NCBI GenBank assembly: GCA_035943995.1
Contig: DASZBS010000121.1
Span: forward strand, 124,001 to 188,000
DNA length: 64,000 nucleotides
Source of the DNA: Vulcanimicrobium sp035943995
GTDB taxonomy: Bacteria; Vulcanimicrobiota; Vulcanimicrobiia; Vulcanimicrobiales; Vulcanimicrobiaceae
Direction of reading: 5' to 3'
The notes under the pieces are model-generated. The model was not told the DNA's origin and ran no database searches. It worked only from the letters and a program-made list of their open reading frames with translations. A program made the position numbers and the translations under genes. This document shows, piece after piece, positions 51,805-59,645 of this stretch. The first letter of the stretch is position 1. The number at the start of each line of letters is the position of its first letter.

Positions 51805-53061
51805 ATGGATATCGTTCGCGAACAGCCTACTTTTCGGCCCGGCCGCCTCCTCGGCATCGCCGGCGTAGGCGCCGGCGCGTGCGCCGTCGTCGCCTCGGTG
51901 TACTTCGCCATGCACGTGCCGCACGCGGCCGTCGTCGTCGAGCGCGCCACCGTTATCACCGACGTCGCGCGAGCGGGCACGCTCGTCAGCTCGATCGACG
52001 AAGCGGGGAAGCTGGTCTCCGAACGCATCCAGATCGTGTCGGGCGCGCAACCCGGTCGAGTCCGCGCCGTCTTCGTGCGCGCGGGCGCGCTCGTCACCGC
52101 CGGCACGCCGATCGCGCAGCTCGACAATCCGGACCTGATCGCCGCCGCCGCCGACGCACAGGCCACGCTCACGGTCGCTCAAGCGGAGCTCCAAAGCGCC
52201 CGCCAGCAGGCGGTCGCGGCGGGGATCAAAGGCCAAGCGGACATCAAGAACGCCGGCTCGCAGCACCAGCTCGCGCAAATCAACTACTCCGCGGAGAAAA
52301 GCCTACACGCGCGCGGTCTCGCGGCCTCTTCGGTCTATCGCACGGCCGAGATCAACGCGTTGCAGGCAGAGCGCGCGGTCGGGACGGCACGCGAAGAGGC
52401 AGCGGTCGACGCGGCAAATCAGCAAGCGAAGATCGCCGCGGCGGGGGCCGCCGTGCAGAAAGCGGAGGCGAGGCTCACCGCGCAGCGCGCCGAGATCGCG
52501 ACGCTGACGATCGTTGCCGGCGCCGACGGCGTGGTGCAAACGGTCGAGACGCAGCCTGGACAGACGCTCCCGGCGGGACAGGAGATCGCCAAAGTCGCCG
52601 ATCAGCGCAGTCTCAAGGCGGTGCTCCAAGTCCCGGAGAGCCAGGTCCATCAAGTCTCGCTGGGGATGCTGGCGAAAATCGACCCCGGGAACGGGACGGT
52701 GATGGGTCGCGTCTCGCACATCGCGCCTTCCGCGTCCAACGGTTCCGTCGACGTCGACGTGAGCTTTACGCGCGCCTTGCCGGCCGGCGCTCGTCCCGAT
52801 TTGCACGTCGACGGCTCGATCGTTCTCTCGCGGATCCCCAACGCCGTGTCGATCGGGCGCCCTGCAGGTGCCAGCGACAACGCGGAGGTCAGCCTGTTCA
52901 AGGTCGCCGAGGGCGGCTCGCGCGCATCGCGCGTTCGCGTTCGCCTGGGACGCGGGTCGGCGGACCGGATCTCCGTCGTCTCCGGCTTGCGCCAGGGCGA
53001 CACAGTCATCATCTCCGACATGTCGAAGTACGACAGCCAGTCCGAAGTGCGCCTCCAATGA
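51805..53061 (+). CDS. membrane-fusion (HlyD/MacA-type) periplasmic adaptor
   Basis: 418 aa. One N-terminal membrane anchor (residues about 17-37) is followed by a lipoyl-like half motif (SGAQPGRVRAVFVRAGALVTAGTPIAQLDN), a long coiled coil (residues 115-245), the second lipoyl half (DGVVQTVETQPGQTLPAGQEIAKVAD) and a beta-barrel. It links the inner-membrane permease to TolC. It starts 3 bp after the permease stop, inside the efflux operon. Confidence 0.92.
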   Translation: MDIVREQPTFRPGRLLGIAGVGAGACAVVASVYFAMHVPHAAVVVERATVITDVARAGTLVSSIDEAGKLVSERIQIVSGAQPGRVRAVFVRAGALVTAGTPIAQLDNPDLIAAAADAQATLTVAQAELQSARQQAVAAGIKGQADIKNAGSQHQLAQINYSAEKSLHARGLAASSVYRTAEINALQAERAVGTAREEAAVDAANQQAKIAAAGAAVQKAEARLTAQRAEIATLTIVAGADGVVQTVETQPGQTLPAGQEIAKVADQRSLKAVLQVPESQVHQVSLGMLAKIDPGNGTVMGRVSHIAPSASNGSVDVDVSFTRALPAGARPDLHVDGSIVLSRIPNAVSIGRPAGASDNAEVSLFKVAEGGSRASRVRVRLGRGSADRISVVSGLRQGDTVIISDMSKYDSQSEVRLQ

Positions 53062-53807
53062 CCGCCACCGCCAACGGCGTTTCGTTCCACGAAAGAGAGT
53101 CTCACGTGACTGCCACGCTCCTCGAGATGAAGCAGATCGGTAAGAGCTACCTCACCGACACCGTCGAAACGCGCGCGCTTCGCGACGTGACGCTGACCAT
53201 CGATCGCGGCGAGTACGTGTCGATCGAAGGGCCGTCCGGCTGCGGAAAGTCGACGCTGCTCTCCATCATCGGCTTGCTCGACTTTCCGACAGCCGGCGAC
53301 TACACGCTCAACGGCCGCCCCGTCGCGCGGCTGTCGCTCAACGAGCGGGCGCGGATCCGCAACCGCGAGATCGGCTTCATCTTCCAGAGCTTCAACCTCA
53401 TCGGCGACCTCACGGTGGAGGAGAACGTCGAGTTGCCGCTCGTCTACCGCGGGATGACGCGCTCGGAGCGCCGCGTTCGCGTAACGAACGTGCTCGACCG
53501 GGTAGCGATCACGCACCGGCGCGGACACCACCCCGCGCAGCTTTCGGGCGGCCAGCAGCAGCGCGTCGCCGTCGCGCGCGCGCTCGCCGGCGAACCGTCG
53601 CTGCTCCTCGCCGACGAGCCGACGGGCAACCTCGACACGATCAACGGCGAATCCGTGATGGAGCTCATGCTCGAGCTCCACCGCGACGGCTCGACGATCG
53701 TCATGGTCACGCACGATCGCCGCTTCGCGCGGTGCGCGAAGCGGACGATCGGGTTGCTGGACGGCCAGTTGACGAACGCGCTCGAACAGGTCGAGGCGCA
53801 GCTCTAG
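53058..53807 (+). CDS. MacB/LolD-type ABC transporter ATPase
   Basis: 249 aa. Walker A is GPSGCGKST, the signature is LSGGQQQR, Walker B is LLLADEPTGNLD, and the LolD-like GFIFQSFNLIGDLTVEENVELPLVYRG region is present. It energises the ADOP permease. Start at the ATG overlapping the adaptor stop (ATGA); a GTG at 53106 gives a more standard N-terminus and is possible. The TAG stop is the left copy of a CTAG duplication that flanks the adjoining 274-bp element. Confidence 0.93.
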   Translation: MTATANGVSFHERESHVTATLLEMKQIGKSYLTDTVETRALRDVTLTIDRGEYVSIEGPSGCGKSTLLSIIGLLDFPTAGDYTLNGRPVARLSLNERARIRNREIGFIFQSFNLIGDLTVEENVELPLVYRGMTRSERRVRVTNVLDRVAITHRRGHHPAQLSGGQQQRVAVARALAGEPSLLLADEPTGNLDTINGESVMELMLELHRDGSTIVMVTHDRRFARCAKRTIGLLDGQLTNALEQVEAQL

Positions 53808-54081
53808 CAGGCTGCGGAAGAATGGGCGAATGGGACCGTTTTGATCGACGCCCTTCTCGAATCGCCGGCCTAAGTGATCATATTTTGCACCGCAGGCGTC
53901 TGATTGAGCGGTCACCGCTCCCGATTTTCATCTACGTCGGACTCCAAGTCAGACTCCTGAGTCTGATCAAGTTGTAAAACCGCTGCGGTGAACGTGAATT
54001 GCCAACCAACGCGGAACCCGCTGCTCGGGCGATACATGGCTTGGCCGCTTCGGCTCTCGGCCACATTTTTTCCGCAACCTG
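53808..54081. mobile_element. 274-bp MITE-like element with terminal inverted repeats and CTAG target duplication
   Basis: The left end CAGGCTGCGGAAGAATG and the right end, read in reverse complement, CAGGTTGCGGAAAAAATG match at nearly all positions. CTAG flanks both sides (53804-53807 and 54082-54085). No transposase is encoded inside. Two internal palindromes are present: CAGACTCctGAGTCTG and GAGCGGTcACCGCTC. A 4-bp CTAR-type duplication and these ends suggest mobilisation by an IS5- or IS1182-like transposase; this is inference. The left duplication is the ATPase stop codon and the right is the stop of the converging gene. Confidence 0.75.
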
Positions 54082-54399
54082 CTAGACGCAATCGCGAAAC
54101 GGGTCGTCGCGGCCTTCCAGTGCGTCCAGCGCCTCCCAGTTCGCGGTCGAGAGGCACAGCGCCATCGGCACCGCGCTCCAGCGGAAATGCGCGCGGAATG
54201 CGTGGTATCCGGGCGACGCGGACACGGGAAAGCGGTCGAACACTCCGCGCCAGCTGCGCAGAAGTTCGATGGTGTAATGCTCAGGCGGTACGCCAAAATC
54301 CCATGACGTGCACACGCGATGAAGATAATCCGCACGATCGAAGTCGTCCACGAAGTCGTCGCCGTGTTCGATGTCGGGATATACGCTGTGGTCGATCAC
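54082..54399 (-). CDS. hypothetical protein downstream of the AbiEii-like gene
   Basis: 105 aa from a GTG at 54399 that overlaps the TGA of the restored AbiEii-like frame (GTGA). It begins MIDHSVYPDIEHGDDFVDDFDRADYLHRV and is rich in acidic residues at the N-terminus, then YHAFRAHFRWSAVPMALCLS. No family is recognised. Tight coupling to a nucleotidyltransferase-toxin gene suggests an accessory or antitoxin-like partner, but canonical AbiEi antitoxins precede the toxin and carry a winged helix, which this protein lacks. Its stop codon is supplied by the MITE target duplication. Confidence 0.5.
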   Translation of the reverse strand: MIDHSVYPDIEHGDDFVDDFDRADYLHRVCTSWDFGVPPEHYTIELLRSWRGVFDRFPVSASPGYHAFRAHFRWSAVPMALCLSTANWEALDALEGRDDPFRDCV

Positions 54400-55126
54400 T
54401 GCCCTGTTCCTTCGCCGCCGTGCCTATCGTCTCCGCGCCTGGCCGCGGTCGGGTCGGCAGCGAAGACGTCGCGGAACCATTCCCGGAGTTCAGCGGCACG
54501 CCCGCGGTCGTCGGGGCCAATTCGCCCCAGCGGGCGGCGCGCTTCGATACCGGCCAGCCAGTGCTGAACCGCCAGGCGAGCATCGCCGACGTCGCGGCCG
54601 GGGTTTTTCGCGATCCACAGCTCCCAGCACCGTTCCGGCGTTGCGAGGCGCGCCGCGACGATCTCGCGATATCGCGAAAATCGCGCGGGGCACCACGATT
54701 CACCAATGCGTTCATCTTTGCGGCGATGTTATCGGCGGGGGTCTCGATCGGGAAGCGGCCCCACAGACTGGCGACAGGCGACTCGATCGCAACGTCGCGC
54801 AGCGCGACCTGAAACGAAAATACCTTACGGCTCCCGTCGACGGCTTCGATGGAAGTCATCGAGCACGTCGCGCGTTCCTGCACGGTGTAGCCGAAATCAT
54901 TGGCGACCGCCGCGAACGCTTCGCGAGCGGCGTCCAGCGCAGCTGGATCCGGAATGGTGCGCCACCAGGCATCCACGTCGGCGGTGCTTCGGTAATCTAG
55001 GTAATGCTTCAACGCGAAGCCGCCGCCGAGGACGAACTGCTCCGCCTCGGGACGGTTTTGGAGCCGCTCGAGAAAGGCTGTCGCAAACGGGTCTGGGTGC
55101 TCCGGCCTCCTAGGATTCACGTCCAT
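54396..55126 (-). pseudogene. AbiEii/AbiGii-like nucleotidyltransferase toxin gene with a -1 frameshift
   Basis: The 5' part reads FVLGGGFALKHYLDYRSTADVDAWW (residues 31-55), the GG...DxD nucleotidyltransferase motif of AbiEii-type toxins (Asp50, Asp52), and PRDFRDI near residue 150. Around 54661-54680 the sensible frame shifts by -1, continuing as YREIVAARLATPERC, WELWIAKNPGRDVGDARLAVQ and so on to a TGA at 54396. Joined, the protein would be about 243 aa, a normal length. The original frame instead runs on as Ser/Arg-rich nonsense to 54281. It could be a mutation, a sequencing error or a programmed shift. Confidence 0.75.
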
Positions 55127-55328
55127 ATAATACCCGAACCGGCCAACAGCAGATACATAAACGCGATGCCGACAACGATCCTGCTTGGCCCGATTTCACA
55201 ACGCAGGTGGCGCCAGCGGGATCAGCGGCTTCGAGCGGTTCGTGTTTCGTCCCCGACAGTATAGCGCACGCCGCGACCGTCCTCGGTCGCAGCTTTCTGC
55301 AAAGCCGGACACCTGCATCATCACAGGG

Positions 55329-55377
55329 CTGACCTCCGGAGAGGTAGGCGTCGAACACCCACCTCTCCGGGGTCAGT
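55329..55377. repeat. long hairpin between halogenase and AbiEii-like genes
   Basis: CTGACC-T-CCGGAGAGGT pairs with ACCTCTCCGG-GGTCAG (16 bp, one bulged T) around a loop of about 15 nt. It is 31 bp past the halogenase stop. No clear T-run follows on the minus strand, so it is either a 3' mRNA stabilising hairpin, a bidirectional terminator-like structure or a palindromic repeat remnant. The surrounding 281-bp intergenic region (55127-55407) shows no gene. Confidence 0.55.
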
Positions 55378-55407
55378 TCCTCTCGACGATGCGCGCGGTC
55401 TCTAGCG

Positions 55408-56910
55408 CTAGACCCTCGCCGCCACGGGTACGGACCAGTGCATGCCGTCGCGCGTCGGAACGAGTCCGTTCTCGAAGAGCGGCTTTTCGTGCGGGCGGCG
55501 TTCGCCGAGCAGCGTGTTGATCTGCATCGCCGTGATCTCGGAGGTGAGCTTGCGGTAGAAGTCCCCGCGCTCGCCGCCTGCTGCCGGCGCGGCCGGTACC
55601 GCTGCGGACTCCGGGAACAGCGTCCCACCAAGCTCTTTGCGTTTCTCGAAGAAGTCGGCAGAGTTGAACAGCTCCTCGTTGTTGTTGCCCACCCCGCCGA
55701 CGAGGTTGATGAAGGCCTCGTCCTCGGGGGTCTTGGCACCGAGAACCTTCTTGGCTTCCCAGAAGTACGACGTCTCTTCTTGCTCCACGTTGTAGAACGC
55801 GAGCAGGAAGTCGTAGAAGTTCGCGTACTCACGCCGGTAGCGCTTCTCGAACTCGTCGAAGATCGCGGCCTCGTCGGCCTTGCCGCGCAAGAACGTGTTG
55901 ACCGAACGTGCGACCTGCAAGCCCGAATAGGTCGCCAGGTGAACGCCCGACGAGAATACCGGATCGACGAAGCACGCCGCGTCGCCGATCAGCGCGAGGC
56001 CGGGTGACCAGAACTTCGTATTGGAATACGAGTAGTCCTTACGCGCGCGAACCTCGCCGTACATGCCTTCGGTCACGCGCGTGGCGTTCTTGAGCAGGTC
56101 CTTGATGGGGCCGCACTTCTCGATGTATCTCGCGAGCGACCCGGGAAGGTCGTTCGTCAGCTCGTCGGCTTTCGTCTTGTCGATGACGACGCCGACGCTG
56201 GTGAGGTCCTTGCGCAGCGGGATGTACCAAAACCAGCCCTCGTCGAAGGCCGCGCAGAAGATGTTGCCGCTCAGCGGCTCCGGCAATCTGCCGCCGTTCT
56301 CGTAGTAACCGAACACGGCAATGTTCTGGAAGTACTTCGAGAACACGCGGTCGCCGACTTTGCGCACGAGCGGGCTCTCGCTCCCCGAACCGTCGACCGT
56401 GTAGCGGGCACGGATCGTTTCAGCTTCTCCTTGCTCGTTGAGGAACTGGAGGCCGGCGACGCGGCCGTCCTCTTCCAGCGTGCCGGTCACCTTGCAGCCG
56501 ACACGAACGTTGACGCCTTTCTTGCGCGCGTTCTCCAGGAGGATCCGGTCGAACACGACGCGTTCCACCTGGTACGCCGTCGAGGTCGGGCCGGCCATCT
56601 TCTGGGAGCTCGCGAAGTCGAACACCCACGGCTTCGGGTTCTTTCCCCACCGGAACGCGCCGCCTCGCTTGAGGATGAAGTTCGCGTTCTTGAGCTCTTC
56701 CGAAACGCCCAGCAGCGGGCAGATACCGTGGATCGTCGCGGGCAGCAACGATTCCCCGATCTTGTACTTCGGCGTCGTCTCGCGCTCGAGCAGCGTGACG
56801 TTATGGCCTTGCAAGGCGATGAGCGTCGCGGCGGTGCAGCCGGCCGGGCCGGCCCCTACCACGACGCAATCGACCGAGTCTCTATGTCCGTTCGTTGACT
56901 GCGGTGTCAA
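55408..56910 (-). CDS. FADH2-dependent halogenase (PltA/CmlS-like, tryptophan-halogenase superfamily)
   Basis: 500 aa from a TTG at 56910 with GGAG 6 nt upstream (another TTG at 56922). The FAD motif is VVVGAGPAGCTAATL. The catalytic Lys lies in YKIGESLLPATI, and the halogenase signature WxWxIP appears as GWFWYIPLR. The C-terminal LIGDAACFVDPVFSSGVHLA completes the FAD fold. This subgroup usually acts on carrier-protein-bound substrates such as pyrrole or acyl groups rather than free tryptophan. It follows the second NRPS gene by about 33 bp, so it belongs to that cluster. A flavin reductase partner is not in the window. Confidence 0.9.
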   Translation of the reverse strand: MTPQSTNGHRDSVDCVVVGAGPAGCTAATLIALQGHNVTLLERETTPKYKIGESLLPATIHGICPLLGVSEELKNANFILKRGGAFRWGKNPKPWVFDFASSQKMAGPTSTAYQVERVVFDRILLENARKKGVNVRVGCKVTGTLEEDGRVAGLQFLNEQGEAETIRARYTVDGSGSESPLVRKVGDRVFSKYFQNIAVFGYYENGGRLPEPLSGNIFCAAFDEGWFWYIPLRKDLTSVGVVIDKTKADELTNDLPGSLARYIEKCGPIKDLLKNATRVTEGMYGEVRARKDYSYSNTKFWSPGLALIGDAACFVDPVFSSGVHLATYSGLQVARSVNTFLRGKADEAAIFDEFEKRYRREYANFYDFLLAFYNVEQEETSYFWEAKKVLGAKTPEDEAFINLVGGVGNNNEELFNSADFFEKRKELGGTLFPESAAVPAAPAAGGERGDFYRKLTSEITAMQINTLLGERRPHEKPLFENGLVPTRDGMHWSVPVAARV

Positions 56911-56942
56911 GATGATCTCCAACTCTGTAGAAGTGATGGGCG

Positions 56943-59645
56943 CTAGAAAGAACCGGCTCGGAGTGCGGGGACCGTCGACAAACTGCGAAGTACGTGCGAC
57001 AGCTCGCGCCCGAGTACGGGGGCGTTTTCGGTCGTGATCGAGACGTGGTTACCGGGAAGAGCGGTGAAATGCAGCTGCCGGCTGACGGCGACCAAACCCC
57101 ACCCCAGCGTGCCGGCTTCGCTGTGCAGCATTCGCTCGGCCATGGGCAGGGTTTGCTCCGCCGCAAAGAGGTGGATCGGCACCGCGATCCCGCGCGGCGA
57201 ATAGGTCTCCTCCGCGTGGAGATGCGCCGCGACGCGATTGCAGAGCGCTCCGATCTCCGCGTCGGTCCAGGCGGCGAGCTGCGCGGGGAGCGCGTTTCGC
57301 TCGCGGCAAAGCGCGAGCAGATCTTCGAACGTGCCGGCTGCTTCGCCCTCGTCGCCGAGCGAGACGCCGTTGCGGTGCAGCAGCGCGCGCAGGGCGGCGC
57401 GAACGTTGCCCAGCTGCAGTTTGTTTCTGGACCGCCGCGCCGTCGGGCACATGCTGTCGATCAACCCGAGGAACTCGACGGACATGTCGCGATCGAGGAG
57501 CTGCGCGGCGATCTCGTACGCGACGACGCCGCCGAACGACCACCCGGCGATGCGATACGGTCCCGCCGGCTGGACCGCTAGGATCATCTCGATCTTGCGG
57601 GCGGCGATCTCTTCGACGGTGAGGAGCTGCGGCTCGTCGAGCGGAACGGCGGGGACGCCGTAGACCGGAATCTCGGCGGCGATGTGCCGGCTGAGCCGGC
57701 TGAAATACATGTCGTCGCCGAACAGCTCGTGGATCAGGAAGAGCGGCGTCTCGTCGCCGCCGGAGCGAATCGCGATCGCGGCGGCGGCGCCGGCGCCGTG
57801 CGACTGCGTCGCGAAGTACGCCGCCAGCGACCGTATCGTCGGGTGCGCGAAGACGATCGCCACGCTCGGCAGGCGCAAGCCGTACTTTTTGAGCGCGTTG
57901 GCCAATCTCATCGTGATGAGCGAGTGGCCGCCGAGCTCGAAGAAGTTGTCGTCGCGCCCCACGCGCTCGACCTTGAGCAGCTCGCTCCAAATCGCGGCAA
58001 GCGTGGTCTCGGTCTCGCCCAACGGCGCTTCGTACGCGCGCGGCGCGTCGCCGGGCACGGGCAGCGCCTTGCGGTCGAGCTTCCCGCTCGACGTGAGCGG
58101 CAGCGACTCCAACGGCACGTACAACGCCGGCACCATGTAGTCGGGGAGCGCCGCGAGCAGGTGATCGCGCAACGCCTGTGCGTCGATCTCGTCCGGTGCC
58201 GTGTAATACGCGACCAAACGCTTCTCGCCCAAACGGTCCTCGGGCGCGGTGACCACCGCATCGCGCACGCCGGGGTACGTCGCCAGACGCGCCTCGATCT
58301 CACCGAGCTCGATCCGAAAACCGTGGATCTTCACCTGGAAGTCGGTGCGGCCGAGGTATTCGATCGCGCCGTCCGGCAGAAAGCGCGCGACGTCGCCCGT
58401 CTTGTAGAGGCGCTCGCCGGCCACGAACGGATTGTCGATGAAGCGCTCCGCCGTCAGCTCCGGGCGGTTCAGATAACCGCGGCCGACCTGCACGCCGCCG
58501 ATGTGCAGCTCGCCGGCGACGCCGACCGGAACCGGCTCGCGGTGACCGTCCAAGATGTACATTCTGGTGTTGGCGATGGGCCGGCCGATCGGGATGTTCG
58601 CCGGCACGTTCTCGCGCGGGCACAGCCACGCCGTCACCTCGACCGCCGTTTCGGTCGGCCCGTACAAGTTCGAGAGCTGCACGAACGGCAGGCGTTCGTA
58701 GAACCGTTCCACCTGCGGTTTCGTCAGCGCCTCGCCGCTGCACATCACGTTCTTGAGCGACGCGCAGCGCGCCGCCACGTCCGGTTCGTCGAGGAAATTC
58801 CCGAGCATCGACGGCACGAAATGGATGTTGGTGATGCGCCGCTCGTGGACGGTCCGCACGAGATATTCGGCGTCTTTGTGCCCGTCATCGCGGGCCATCA
58901 CCAAACGCGCGCCGCGCAGGAACGGCCAGAACAGCTCGCCGACCGAGACGTCGAAGCTGAACGGCGTCTTCTGCAGCACCGCATCGCCGGGGGCGAGGAC
59001 GTACGCATCTTGCGCCCACAGCAGGCGGTTGACCACGCCGCGGTGCTCGTTCATCGCGCCTTTGGGTTGGCCGGTCGAGCCCGAGGTGTAGATCACGTAC
59101 GCCAAGTGCGTGGGCAGCAGCCCGTCGCGAGCCAGATCGTCGCCGGACTCGGCGGCCCAGCGCGCTGCATCGGCGACGACGTCGATCACCGGCACGCCGC
59201 CGGGCGCGAGCATCTCGCGCACCTTCGCGCCGACCGCCTCGTGTGTGAGCACTAGTACCGGCGCGCTGTCGTCCAGCACGTACGACATCCGCTCGGCCGG
59301 ATAACCGGGATCCAGCGGAACGTACGCACCGCCGGCTTTGAACACGGCCAGCAGCGCGACGATCATCTCCACGCTGCGTTGCATGCAGACACCGACCCGC
59401 ACGTCGGGGGCGACTCCGCGCGTGCGCAGATGCCGCGCCAGCCGATTTGCCCGCTCGTTGAGCTCGGAGTATCGAAGCTGCGCGTTGTCGTCCTCGACCG
59501 CCGTTGCTTCGGGCGACGTGCGAACCTGCGCCTCGAACAGCTCGTGCACGCACACATCCGGGTACGGGCGCTCGGTCGCGTTCCATTCGACCAGGATTTG
59601 CTCGCGCTCGCGCTCCGAGAGCAGCGAAACCAGATCGAGCTTCAC
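56943..59645 (-). CDS. nonribosomal peptide synthetase, A-PCP-TE termination module
   Basis: 900 aa from a GTG overlapping the upstream NRPS stop. Adenylation domain (about 10-495): YTSGSTGQPKGA, FDVSVGELFWP, NLYGPTETAVEV, GRTDFQVKIHGFRIELGEIE and SSGKLDRKALP. Carrier protein with Ser575 in NFFELGGHSL. Thioesterase (about 620-895) with Ser703 in GWSFGG, Asp in GLIDS and His in GNHVS. Pocket residues by alignment to GrsA: D V G H M S L V E K, which equals a serine pocket except G at 239 and E at 331. No condensation domain is present; the upstream protein ends in one, so module 2 is split between the two proteins. Confidence 0.93.
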   Translation of the reverse strand: MKLDLVSLLSEREREQILVEWNATERPYPDVCVHELFEAQVRTSPEATAVEDDNAQLRYSELNERANRLARHLRTRGVAPDVRVGVCMQRSVEMIVALLAVFKAGGAYVPLDPGYPAERMSYVLDDSAPVLVLTHEAVGAKVREMLAPGGVPVIDVVADAARWAAESGDDLARDGLLPTHLAYVIYTSGSTGQPKGAMNEHRGVVNRLLWAQDAYVLAPGDAVLQKTPFSFDVSVGELFWPFLRGARLVMARDDGHKDAEYLVRTVHERRITNIHFVPSMLGNFLDEPDVAARCASLKNVMCSGEALTKPQVERFYERLPFVQLSNLYGPTETAVEVTAWLCPRENVPANIPIGRPIANTRMYILDGHREPVPVGVAGELHIGGVQVGRGYLNRPELTAERFIDNPFVAGERLYKTGDVARFLPDGAIEYLGRTDFQVKIHGFRIELGEIEARLATYPGVRDAVVTAPEDRLGEKRLVAYYTAPDEIDAQALRDHLLAALPDYMVPALYVPLESLPLTSSGKLDRKALPVPGDAPRAYEAPLGETETTLAAIWSELLKVERVGRDDNFFELGGHSLITMRLANALKKYGLRLPSVAIVFAHPTIRSLAAYFATQSHGAGAAAAIAIRSGGDETPLFLIHELFGDDMYFSRLSRHIAAEIPVYGVPAVPLDEPQLLTVEEIAARKIEMILAVQPAGPYRIAGWSFGGVVAYEIAAQLLDRDMSVEFLGLIDSMCPTARRSRNKLQLGNVRAALRALLHRNGVSLGDEGEAAGTFEDLLALCRERNALPAQLAAWTDAEIGALCNRVAAHLHAEETYSPRGIAVPIHLFAAEQTLPMAERMLHSEAGTLGWGLVAVSRQLHFTALPGNHVSITTENAPVLGRELSHVLRSLSTVPALRAGSF

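Noticed and set aside
53808..54081. Small protein genes inside the MITE-like element
   Set aside because: Short frames (about 40-80 residues) cross the element ends or its palindromes and show no ribosome-binding site or motif.
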